Shown piece after piece: positions 1-7,200 of a stretch of DNA of 8,444 bases. Made by a program: the position numbers and the translations under genes. Numbering within the stretch: the first letter of the stretch is position 1; each line of letters starts with the position of its first letter. The DNA is from Anaerolineales bacterium (GTDB taxonomy: Bacteria > Chloroflexota > Anaerolineae > Anaerolineales > UBA6663): positions 1-8,444 of the forward strand of contig JAGOBN010000142.1 in assembly GCA_017999235.1 (NCBI GenBank), in the 5' to 3' direction. The notes beneath the pieces were generated by a model that ran no database searches, was not told the DNA's origin, and saw only the letters and a list, made by a program, of their open reading frames with translations.

Positions 1-643
1 GGTTCACCAGCGTCACCCCGGCGCTCAGCACCAGTGTCCGGCTGATGGCCAGCGCCTCATCCTGCAGAAAGTCGTAACCCGTCACCAGCGCCGTCGTCGG
101 CGACAGCGTCGGCCGGCCCAGGAAGTTCTCGATCACGCCCGCCATGTCGGCCGGCGTCTCCACCAGCCGCCCCACCGCCACCTGCGGCAGATAGAACTCC
201 CGCCCCTGGTACGCCATTGGCAACAGCCCAACGTAGTAATCGTCGCTGAAGTAGTAACGCTTCGACTCCGGCACCCCAATATTGGGCGCCGCCGCCGCAT
301 CTCCGTAGGTGCGCTCATTGGCCATCAGGCCGTCATCTCGGATCCGCCGGTATGGGATCAGCCGATCGCCCCCAACCAGCACGAGATATTGCCAGTTCTG
401 GTACGCATCCGCCTGGCTGTACAACATGGACTTGATGACCGACGCCACAAAGTTGGCCGCCGACGGGTTGGCCGGATCCGCGTCCCAGGCCGCGTACGCG
501 CTGACGATCTCCGGATAGCTGTCCAGGTTGAGAGCGCGGCCGTGGAAGTCCGCGGTCAGTGTGACGATGTCGCTGAGGAGAGTCTGGGTGTATGGGTCAC
601 CGGGGTAGAACTGTCTCAGCCGCGCCGGGCTGTATAACACCAG
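1..643 (-). other. C25 (gingipain-like) peptidase domain, N-terminal part
   Basis: From about residue 1122 the sequence reads L-V-L-Y-S-P-A-R-L, then a helical stretch, then Y-L-V-L-V-G-G-D-R-L-I-P-Y (1207-1219), F-S-D-D-Y-Y-V-G (1253-1260), and L-P-Q-V-A-V-G-R-L with G1279-R1280. The order Y-L-L-V-G-x-D-x-x-I-P, S-D-x-Y-Y, V-G-R and then a helix with a potential K/E-N-F-L is typical of clan CD C25 peptidases. About 214 residues are present. The catalytic His (usually in a G-H-G motif) and Cys lie further C-terminal, outside the window, so this could still be an inactive homologue. A related caspase-like family is the main alternative. Confidence 0.7.
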
Positions 644-3600
644 CGTCGTGATGGCCGGGTTCGCGGCCGGCACCGTGAACGTCACCGGCACCGGCGTCGT
701 CACCGGCGTGTAGACCGTCGTCGGTGAAAGGATCGTGGTCTGCACCGTGAACGCTGTGCCGGCCGCCGCCACGTTCTGGGCCGTCACCGCGATATAGTAT
801 TGGCCGGCCAGCTCGTGCACGTTGTACGTGATCTGCTCATCGGCAGTGCCGGGGTTGGACGAGAGCCCCAGCAGCGTCCCCACTCCGCCCGCTGGACCGA
901 TGTCGTTCATCCGCCCGATGTCGTTCATGCGCCCGATGTCGTTCATCCGGCCCGTGTCCTGCAGGTTCCCCAGGTCCATGAGCGCGCCGATGTCGTTCAT
1001 GCGTCCGATGTCATTCATCCGCCCGATGTCGTTCATCCGCCCGATGTCGTTCATCCGGCCGATATCGTTCATGCGGCCGATGTCACGCAGTTGGCCGGTC
1101 AGCTCATTGATCTGCGGCGCGAACAGATACAGGTCGTAATCCTCGGTCAGATTGGTCAGCGTGAGGGCGAGGGTCGAATCCGGCAGCGGCACCGGCAGCC
1201 GATACCACTTCACATCCATGATGGTGTTCGCGGCCGCTCCCACCGGCTCGCCGGCCGTCACCACCTCCGCGAAGTTGCGCGGGTCAGCCGGGTTGATGTT
1301 CTCGTGCGCGCCGCGGTCGCAGCTGAGCACGCCGTCGCCGTTGCCATCCTGCGGGCGCGGCAGGCCGCGCTGATCGCTGGTCGGGCAGTAAAAGCTGGCG
1401 CCGGTATCAATGGCCGGACTGCCGGGCAGCAGCGCGTGGGTGAGCGTGCCGCCGCCGTTATCGGCCAGCGGGCCGAGCAGCGGATCGGTGTTGACCCGGT
1501 CCCCGAAGCCATTCAAATTGCAGGTGTTGGCGCTTTCGAGGTTGAAGCCCAGCGAGGTGAGGGCCGCGCTGCAATTGGCGCCGGCCGCGGCCGTCCCGCC
1601 GGCCACAATGCTGTTGGCGATCACGACCCCGGGCACGGGGTAGATGTTCCCGCCGGCGCCGGTGACGGCGCCCGTAGCCGTGCCGCTCACGATGGTGGAG
1701 TTGTAGATGAACATGCTGCTGGCCGTGGCCAGGTTGCCGCCGTCCGGCGCGCGGTTGCCCGACAGCGTTGTGTCGAACAGTTGCAGGCCGACGGCGGTCC
1801 CCCCTTGCACGCCGCCGCCGCGGCCGGCCGTGCCGGAGACCACATTCCCCGCCACCAGACTGCGCCGGAGGATCAGCCAGGCGTTGCCCGAGTCGAAGAA
1901 CACGCCGCCGCCGCCCCGGTTTGTGGCCGCCGCCTGAGTGACGGTGTTGCTGGTGACCTGGGTGTCGGCGATAACCACCTGTTTCCCGGCGCTGGCGCCG
2001 GCCCAGATACCGCCGCCCAGGGTCGGGGCCTGGTTGCCGCTGAAGGTGCTGGCCGTGACCGTAAGCGTCCCCTGCGAGATCAGCGTCGCGCCGCCGCCGC
2101 CGGGGGTGCCCGTGGAGCCGGTGACCGCGTTGCTGGTCACCAGCAAATGATCAAAGTCGCCGCGGACCCCATTGAACCACAGGCCGCCGCCGGCGGCCGC
2201 CGCCGCATTGCCCGTGAACTGGGAGTTGGTGATGACCGCCGGGAGTGAGTTGTCGTTCGCATACAGCCCGCCGCCGCTCCCGCCGGCCGTGTTGCTCAGA
2301 AAAACACTGCCCGTAATCACGGCCAACTTGCCGAACGTGCTGCCGACCCACAGCCCGCCGCCATCGGTGGTGGCATGGTTTCCTGTGAAGGCTATGTTGT
2401 CCAGCGTTAAGACCCCGATCACGGCCAATCCGCCGCCGGTCGTGCTGGCCGTGTTCGTCAAAAAGACGCTGTTCCGCAGGCTGGCTGGGCCCGATCCGTA
2501 AACCGCGCCGCCGGCCGCGCCGGCGCGGTTGTTGCGGAGGGTGAGGCCCTCCGCCGCCAGGGTGGCTTGCCCGGCCCACAGCGCGCCGCCGGGGCCGCCG
2601 GCCACGTTGCCTTCGAAAGTGACCTGGTTCAGCCGGGCGACGACCGCGCTGGTCCAGTTCGCGATGGCGCCGCCGTAGCCACTAGTTGCATTGCCGTTCG
2701 CGCGATTGTCAGTAAAAGTGGTGCCGGTGATGGCGATGTCGCCCCGAAAAAACAGCGCGCCGCCGGCGCCGCCGCTGCCGCCGGCGGTGTTGGAGAGGAA
2801 GGTGCTGCCGGTGATGGCGCCGCTGAAATCGAGCGCGCCGCCGACGCCGTTCGCCACGGTATTGGCGGTAAACATGCTCTCTTGGATTAGGCCGCTGCCG
2901 TTGATGGCGCCGCCGGAGCCAACGAGCGCGGTGTTGGAGAGGAAGGTGCTGGCCGCCACGCGGATGGCAGCGGTGCTGTAAACCGCCCCGCCGTAGCGTT
3001 GGGCCGTGTTGCTGATAAAGCTACTGGCGGTGATGGTCAACGCGCCCTGGTTGTTGAGGGCGCCGCCGTCCGCGGAATTGGTGCCGTTGGCCGCAGTATT
3101 GAGCGTGAACGTGGACTGGCTGATGACCAACGCGCCGGTGTTAAGAAAGCCGGGGCTGAAAGGGCCAGTATTGTTCAGCACGGTGGTGCTGATCACCATG
3201 GCTCGACCGCCGGAGGCGTTATTGAGACAGCCGGCCGTATTGCCCTGGAAGAGGCCGGAGGTGATCGTCAGCCCGCCGGTGTTCTGAATAGCGGCGGCCC
3301 CGCTGCCAGACACGTTGAGATTGCCGATCACCTGAATTCCGGTCAGATCGGCGGCCCCGAGGTTTTCCAAGACACTGGCGCTGCCATTCCGGCCGCTGTT
3401 CCCGCTCCAGGTTCCGCCGTTGGCGATCAGGGTCGCGCCAGCGAGGTTATAGAGCGTGCCCACCGCTGAGCCGCCGCCGGTGACAATGTTGTTCGTCAAA
3501 TTGACATTGATTAAGGTCAGCCGGCCGTAGTTGACGAGCGGCTCCGTTTGAACATTGCCGCCGCTCACGTTGGCGAAGCCGATACCGCGATCAATGGTTA

Positions 3601-4006
3601 GGTTGGTCAGGGTCAGGGCGCCGCTGGCTTCCACCAGGAAGACGGCTCCGCCGCGGAGATCGAGCATGGACGGCAGAGTGGTCGTGAGCTGCAGCGTGAT
3701 CAGGCCGCCGCCATCCACGGTCAGCGATCGGCCTGTCACCAGGCGATACGTCGGCCGCGGCGCGGATGTGAGCGTGATGATCACAGGGTCTGGGCCGCAA
3801 TTGAAGGTGACGGAAATCGCGGTTGAGACGGCATTATTGAAGGCGGCTTCAGTGCAAGTATCTGGTGTGCCGGTGCCCACCACCGCGCCGGCGGCGTTGG
3901 CCGGCTGGATCGGCCCCAGCGCCAGGAGCAGGGCCCAAACGGGCGCCAGGCCCAGGCCGAGAGACAGGGACAAAGCCAACCAGCGCGAAGGAACGATCCG
4001 ATGCAT
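1..4006 (-). CDS. Secreted multidomain beta-helix / PPC / C25-like peptidase protein (3' end beyond window)
   Basis: The frame is open from an ATG at 4006 to base 1 with no stop, giving 1335 visible residues. Order: signal peptide (1-38); a short region with C51 and C70 (T-C-T-E-A-A-F, then V-T-F-N-C-G) typical of the N-terminus of these beta-helix proteins; Pmp-like parallel beta-helix (about 60-838) with recurring F-x-x-N-T-A and G-G-A/G-G-L motifs; choice-of-anchor Q-like segment (about 839-902, N-T-D-P-L-L-G-P-L through G-S-P-A-I-D-T-G to D-R-G-A-H-E); PPC-like domain (about 928-1091) carrying a hexapeptide repeat insertion; P/T-rich linker; C25-like domain from about 1122. The start is set by a strong Shine-Dalgarno and the signal peptide beginning directly at this ATG. 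The likely role is an extracellular or surface-attached peptidase or adhesin. Domain names come from motif recognition, not a search. The catalytic His/Cys region would lie beyond the window, so activity cannot be judged. Confidence 0.9.
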   Translation of the reverse strand, partial: MHRIVPSRWLALSLSLGLGLAPVWALLLALGPIQPANAAGAVVGTGTPDTCTEAAFNNAVSTAISVTFNCGPDPVIITLTSAPRPTYRLVTGRSLTVDGGGLITLQLTTTLPSMLDLRGGAVFLVEASGALTLTNLTIDRGIGFANVSGGNVQTEPLVNYGRLTLINVNLTNNIVTGGGSAVGTLYNLAGATLIANGGTWSGNSGRNGSASVLENLGAADLTGIQVIGNLNVSGSGAAAIQNTGGLTITSGLFQGNTAGCLNNASGGRAMVISTTVLNNTGPFSPGFLNTGALVISQSTFTLNTAANGTNSADGGALNNQGALTITASSFISNTAQRYGGAVYSTAAIRVAASTFLSNTALVGSGGAINGSGLIQESMFTANTVANGVGGALDFSGAITGSTFLSNTAGGSGGAGGALFFRGDIAITGTTFTDNRANGNATSGYGGAIANWTSAVVARLNQVTFEGNVAGGPGGALWAGQATLAAEGLTLRNNRAGAAGGAVYGSGPASLRNSVFLTNTASTTGGGLAVIGVLTLDNIAFTGNHATTDGGGLWVGSTFGKLAVITGSVFLSNTAGGSGGGLYANDNSLPAVITNSQFTGNAAAAAGGGLWFNGVRGDFDHLLVTSNAVTGSTGTPGGGGATLISQGTLTVTASTFSGNQAPTLGGGIWAGASAGKQVVIADTQVTSNTVTQAAATNRGGGGVFFDSGNAWLILRRSLVAGNVVSGTAGRGGGVQGGTAVGLQLFDTTLSGNRAPDGGNLATASSMFIYNSTIVSGTATGAVTGAGGNIYPVPGVVIANSIVAGGTAAAGANCSAALTSLGFNLESANTCNLNGFGDRVNTDPLLGPLADNGGGTLTHALLPGSPAIDTGASFYCPTSDQRGLPRPQDGNGDGVLSCDRGAHENINPADPRNFAEVVTAGEPVGAAANTIMDVKWYRLPVPLPDSTLALTLTNLTEDYDLYLFAPQINELTGQLRDIGRMNDIGRMNDIGRMNDIGRMNDIGRMNDIGALMDLGNLQDTGRMNDIGRMNDIGRMNDIGPAGGVGTLLGLSSNPGTADEQITYNVHELAGQYYIAVTAQNVAAAGTAFTVQTTILSPTTVYTPVTTPVPVTFTVPAANPAITTLVLYSPARLRQFYPGDPYTQTLLSDIVTLTADFHGRALNLDSYPEIVSAYAAWDADPANPSAANFVASVIKSMLYSQADAYQNWQYLVLVGGDRLIPYRRIRDDGLMANERTYGDAAAAPNIGVPESKRYYFSDDYYVGLLPMAYQGREFYLPQVAVGRLVETPADMAGVIENFLGRPTLSPTTALVTGYDFLQDEALAISRTLVLSAGVTLVN
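734..1228 (-). other. PPC-like (bacterial pre-peptidase C-terminal) domain with a large insertion
   Basis: Residues about 928-1091. Before the insertion are K-W-Y-R-L-P-V-P-L and L-T-N-L-T-E-D-Y-D-L-Y-L-F-A-P. After it come G-L-S-S-N-P-G-T-A-D-E-Q-I-T-Y-N-V and A-G-Q-Y-Y-I-A-V-T-A-Q-N, ending with A-F-T-V-Q-T-T. This is the strand order of PPC domains (D-x-D-L-Y-L, S-x-N-x-x-x-x-E-x-I, G-x-Y-Y-I-x-V), beta-sandwich modules common in secreted peptidases. The usual core is roughly 70-110 residues; here about 80 extra residues, a hexapeptide repeat array, sit in the loop between the D-Y-D-L-Y-L strand and the S-S-N-P-G strand. Confidence 0.8.
866..1099 (-). repeat. 18-bp tandem coding repeat: hexapeptide array, consensus I-G-R-M-N-D
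   Basis: Residues 970-1047 divide exactly into 13 hexapeptides. In protein order: TGQLRD, five IGRMND (992-1081), IGALMD (974-991), LGNLQD (956-973), TGRMND (938-955), two IGRMND (902-937), IGPAGG, VGTLLG. The consensus is [ITLV]-G-x-[MLA]-x-[DG]. The ten central units span exactly 180 bp (902-1081). The units at 902-919 and 1028-1045 are identical in DNA. Each perfect unit carries one Arg and one Asp, so the array is charge-neutral with a hydrophobic residue every third position. I do not recognise a named family. The hexad period and I-G start resemble left-handed beta-helix hexapeptides, but position 5 is Asn rather than a small residue, so that is only a hypothesis. Confidence 0.95.
1301..1492 (-). 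other. Choice-of-anchor Q-like segment, internal
   Basis: Residues about 839-902 read N-T-D-P-L-L-G-P-L-A-D-N-G-G, then T-H-A-L-L-P-G-S-P-A-I-D-T-G, then D-Q-R-G-L-P-R-P and C-D-R-G-A-H-E. This is the characteristic end of bacterial Pmp-like beta-helix proteins (choice-of-anchor Q type), where the last motif is usually G-A-x-E. In many such proteins it lies near the C-terminus. Here it is internal, followed by at least 430 more residues, so it acts as a cap or linker between the beta-helix and the PPC/peptidase part rather than as a terminal anchor. Confidence 0.75.
1493..3830 (-). other. Pmp-like right-handed parallel beta-helix region
   Basis: About 780 residues (roughly 60-838) of low-complexity G/S/T/N/A sequence made of imperfect coils of about 20-25 residues. 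Each coil has a short hydrophobic strand followed by S-x-F-x-x-N-T-A or F-x-G-N-x-A and then G-G-A/G-G-G-L/I. Examples are S-T-F-L-S-N-T-A (twice), S-V-F-L-S-N-T-A, and T-F-S-G-N-Q-A-P-T-L-G-G-G-I-W. This is the pattern of polymorphic-outer-membrane-protein-like parallel beta-helices, which serve as long surface stalks or ligand-binding solenoids. The boundaries are approximate. No carbohydrate-active catalytic motif is evident, so I read it as structural or adhesive rather than as a lyase. Confidence 0.8.
2784..2951 (-). repeat. 24-bp direct repeat pair within the beta-helix
   Basis: The same 24 bases, beginning gcggtgttgg and ending aggtgctg, occur at 2784-2807 and 2928-2951, exactly 144 bp (48 codons) apart and in the same reading frame. 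Both encode S-T-F-L-S-N-T-A of the beta-helix. The spacing corresponds to about two coils, so the pair most likely marks a recent internal duplication of solenoid coils rather than a mobile or regulatory element. Confidence 0.75.
3893..4006 (-). other. Sec signal peptide of the secreted protein
   Basis: Residues 1-38 have the three classical parts. A short basic n-region (M-H-R-I-V-P-S-R) is followed by a long Leu/Ala/Gly hydrophobic core (about residues 9-31). The c-region ends P-A-N-A before A-G-A-V-V, giving an A-x-A type signal peptidase I site, probably after A38. There is no lipobox Cys at the cleavage point, so a lipoprotein is unlikely. The protein is therefore exported, and everything after residue 38 acts outside the cytoplasmic membrane. 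Confidence 0.85.
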
Positions 4007-4009
4007 ATC

Positions 4010-4016
4010 CACCTCC
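4010..4016 (-). promoter_or_regulatory. Shine-Dalgarno of the secreted protein gene
   Basis: On the minus strand the bases GGAGGTG end a few nucleotides before the ATG at 4006-4004, with 5 nt between GGAGG and the start. This near-perfect anti-16S match selects this ATG over another ATG 14 nt upstream (4020-4018), which is in a different frame and gives a short ORF without a clean signal peptide. Confidence 0.8.
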
Positions 4017-4174
4017 CCATCCTATCAATACCAAACGGACCGGCTGCCCAACGAGCCGCCGCCGCTCTCCGCCAAGCTTCAGACACGGCCGGGTCCGCAC
4101 CCGCTTCTGAGGCGCGTTTCCACCCCGTGACGAGGATTCGTTTTAGCTCAAGTGTCGGGTGACGACTGGCACAA

Positions 4175-4191
4175 CGGTCGGAGGCCGACCG
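4175..4191 (-). terminator. Possible terminator hairpin after the cyclase gene
   Basis: Read on the minus strand this is CGGTCGG, loop CCT, CCGACCG: a perfect 7-bp GC stem with a 3-nt loop, beginning about 19 nt after the TAG stop at 4213-4211. Its position suits transcript termination or 3'-end protection, but only T-T-G-T follows, not a U-tract. It is therefore a weak candidate for an intrinsic terminator. Confidence 0.35.
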
Positions 4192-4210
4192 CGCCGGCGA
4201 GCGGGGATTC

Positions 4211-7200
4211 CTAGGCCGGCTTAGGGCCTACCAGGGCCGCCCGCAAAGCCCGCCCGGCGGCCAGGTCCAGCGCCGCCCCCACTTGTTCAAAGACGGCCTC
4301 GCACTGATCAAGCTCAGCCAGAGCCGCGGCGCCATCGGCCTGCACGGTGAACAACTGCGCCAGCGCCAGCCGGCTGCGCGCCGCCTGAAAGGCCTCGCCC
4401 TGCGCGCTCAAAAGCTCCCGGCTGGACGCCAGCCAGGTTTGGGCCGCCGCAAAGGCGCCGCCGGCCAGCGCCACTTCGCCCAAGAGCCGCCGGGTCAAGC
4501 CGGCCTCGCTCTGCATCTCCAGCGCCTCAGCCAGTTCCAGCGACTGCCGGCCCAGCTGCTCGGCTTCGTCGAATTGACCTGCGGCCAGCGCCGCCTCGGC
4601 CTGATGGCGGTGCAGTTCCGGCAGAAAGTCGCGGGCCTGGGCCTGCTCAAACGCGACCTGACTGAGGGCCAGGGCTTCCCGCGCCGGCGCCAGTTCACCC
4701 CGCCGGAGATAGGCCGCGCCCAGATTGTTGTGCAGAATGCCGAGCACATAAGACGATCCGCCGATCCGCTGCATGCCGCGTAGCGCGTCTTGGTAAAACG
4801 TCAGGGCTTCGTCCAGGCGGCCCTGATTGAGCGCCAACTCACCCAGGTTGTTCCCCGTCATCGCGCCTTTATAGACATCGCCCAATTGCTCGAACATCCG
4901 GCGCGCCTGGCGGTAAGCGGCTTCCGCCGCCGTCCAGTGGCCCAGGTTGAAATCCGCGTTGGCGAGCGTGTTCTGGGTGTTGGCCTGACCGGCCAGGTCG
5001 CCGGTCTGGGTGTACAGCGCGAGGGCCTGGTGGGCCTCTGTCAGGCTTACCAGATTGTCGCCGCGCTGCAGGGCGATAACGGCCATGAGTTGATGCGCGC
5101 GGGCAACCGCCGCCAGTTCCCCGAGGCGCTCGGCCACGCCCAGACCCAATTGGCCGGCCGCGCCGGCGTCATCCAGCCGGCCCTGGCGGGCATGGATCAG
5201 GCCGGCCAGCAAATGCAGTTGCGCGGCCTCGGCGGAATCCCGGCCGGCCAGCCCCGCCAAGCCTTGGGCAATCCAATCCAGGGCCGCTGGATATTCGCCG
5301 CGCAATTCATGCCGGCGGGCCAGCCAGCGCCGCGTATACGCCTCCAACTCGGCGTCGCCCGACGCGCCGGCCAGCGCCCGCATCAGATGCTCCTGGGCCG
5401 CGTCATAATGGCCCGTGATCGTCAGCAGTTCGCCCAACACGGCCTGGACGCGCGGCGCGGCGGCGCGTGTCTCCTCCGGCAGGAGATGCTCCCCGCAGGC
5501 CAGGGCTTTGGCGAAGTTGTCGATGGCCTCGGCGTTGGCGAAGAGCCGGCGCGCGCGCTCCCCGGCCAGCCGCAGATAGCGCCAGGCCCGCGGCCAATCC
5601 TGGGCGATGTAGGCGTGGCCGGCGATAAAGGGGATCAGGGCCTCGGCCTCCGCGCCGCCGGCCGTATGCAGGGCAGCCAGGTGGGCGGCGATCCGGCCGT
5701 GATAATTACGCCGCGTGCGCGCCAGCAGGCTGTCGTAGCAGACCTCCTGCATCAGCGTGTGCTTGAACGCAAACGCTCGCTCGGGCGTGCGCTGGGTCTC
5801 GTAGGTGATCTCCTGCTGCTGCAGACGCGCCAACCGGCCGGGCAGGTCCGGGCCGGCCTCGGGATCCACCGCCGATAGGACCGAGTAGGCGAAAGCCCGG
5901 CCGGCCACCGCCGCCGTCTGCGCCGTCTGACGCGTGGGCTCGTCCAGCGTGTCCAGGCGCGACATCAACACGCCATGCAGGGTCTCGGGAATGCGCAGGG
6001 CCTGCAGGCCGCCCGCGATCTGCCAGCGGTCGGCCGCCTCCCGGATCAGCGAACCGCGGTCGAGCAGACTGCGCAGGAGTTCGGCGAGATAAAACGGGTT
6101 GCCGTCCGCGCGGCTTAGGAGTTGGGCGCGCCACTCGGCCGGCCAGGCCACGCCCGGCAGCCAGGTCGCCAGCAGCTCGGCGCTGCTCTCCGGTGTCAGA
6201 CGGCCCAAGCTCAGCGCGCGCGAACAATGGGGAAAGTCCCGGGCCGCTTTCTCATGCAGGCGCCAACACCCCTTCGACCGTTCCGGCCGGTAGAGCAAGA
6301 CCCAGAGGAGCGGCTGGCGGTCCACCAGCGGCAGGAGATACTCCAGCAGAGCCAGCGAAGCCTGATCCAGCCAATGCAGGTCATCCAGAGCGATGACCAG
6401 AGGCTGGCCGGCCCCGGCCAGGTGCGCTTCGATCAGGCGGCTGATGGCCAGGAAGGTCCGGCGCTGCAGGGCCTCGGCCTCCAGGTGGCGCACGCGGCCG
6501 GCCTGCGCCTCCGGCACCGGCAGGTTCAGGAAATCGAGCAGATAAGGCCGATGGCCGAACATCTCATCGGCGGGCGCCAGGCCGGCCAGGGTCTGCGTCA
6601 GCCGGGCCGCCGCGATGTGCTCGCCGTCATCGGCCCGGATACCGGTTAATTGCCGGACCATTTCCTGAAAGGGCAGATAGCTGACGGCTTCGGTATACGA
6701 GAGGCAATAGCCGGCGACCCAGTCCACCTGCGCGCCGAGGCGCTGGCGCAGTTCGAGGGCCAGCCGAGTCTTGCCCAGACCGGCCTCGCCCGTGACCAAC
6801 AGGATCTGGCCGCGGCCGGCCAGCAGGTCGTCGCCGGTCTGGGTCAGCGCCTCCCACTCCGCCGTGCGCCCGATTAACGCCGCCTGCAGATCGCGCTGAC
6901 CGTGAGCGGGCTCGGCGCCGGCGCGCGGCGCCTGGAGCATGAAGACGTGATAGGGCTGGGTTTTGCCTTTCAGTTCGACCTCGCCCAGGGCGGTCAGGTC
7001 GAAGAGGTCGGTCACCTTGCGCTGGACGTCAGCGCTGACCGTGATGGTGTCGGCCGCGGCCACAGCCATCAGGCGCGCCGCCAGATTGACAGTGTCGCCC
7101 ATGACCGTGTACTCGTGGCGGCCGGCCGTGCCCACGTAGCCGGCGAAGACAAAGCCATAACTCAGGCCGAGGCGCTGGCTGATGGGGGCGCCGGGCCGCG

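Larger units (their letters stand above)
4007..4210. other. Intergenic region between the cyclase and secreted protein genes
   Basis: These 204 bp separate the stop of the cyclase gene from the start of the secreted gene, both read on the minus strand. I see a 7-bp hairpin near the cyclase stop and a Shine-Dalgarno at the far end. A T/A-richer patch (minus strand TTTGGTATTGATAGGAT, about 4036-4020) could be a -10 region, but it has poor consensus and lies very close to the Shine-Dalgarno, so I do not call a promoter. No tRNA-like fold, riboswitch or credible small ORF was found; short frames here are shadows. Confidence 0.6.

Noticed and set aside
902..1081. Possible CRISPR array or iteron cluster
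   Set aside because: Units are contiguous 18-mers with no spacers and sit in frame inside a large gene. There is no neighbouring cas or replication gene.
822..1139. Plus-strand frame with M-S-F-I-R-P-M-S-F-M-R-P repeats
   Set aside because: This is another reading of the same 18-bp repeat on the opposite strand. The synonymous pattern of variation fits the minus-strand frame, where changes fall at third positions and preserve the protein.
800..2248. Long plus-strand open frame (482 codons) rich in V-V-H-P-P-D repeats
   Set aside because: It lies wholly antisense to the secreted gene. Its repeats are the reverse complement of the hexapeptide array, and it lacks any domain motif. Long antisense frames are expected in GC-rich coding DNA.
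4018..4086. Alternative upstream start for a minus-strand gene (ATG at 4020 or 4086)
   Set aside because: These are in a different frame, giving about 100 codons or fewer with no homology cues, and they overlap the well-supported secreted gene.
3555..4130. Plus-strand frame of 191 codons crossing the secreted gene start
   Set aside because: It overlaps the signal peptide and Shine-Dalgarno region on the opposite strand and has no domain motif or ribosome site of note.
4790..5878. Plus-strand open frame of 362 codons opposite the cyclase/TPR gene
   Set aside because: It is antisense to a gene with clear cyclase, Walker and TPR motifs, and its translation (Q/G/R/A-rich) shows no recognisable fold.
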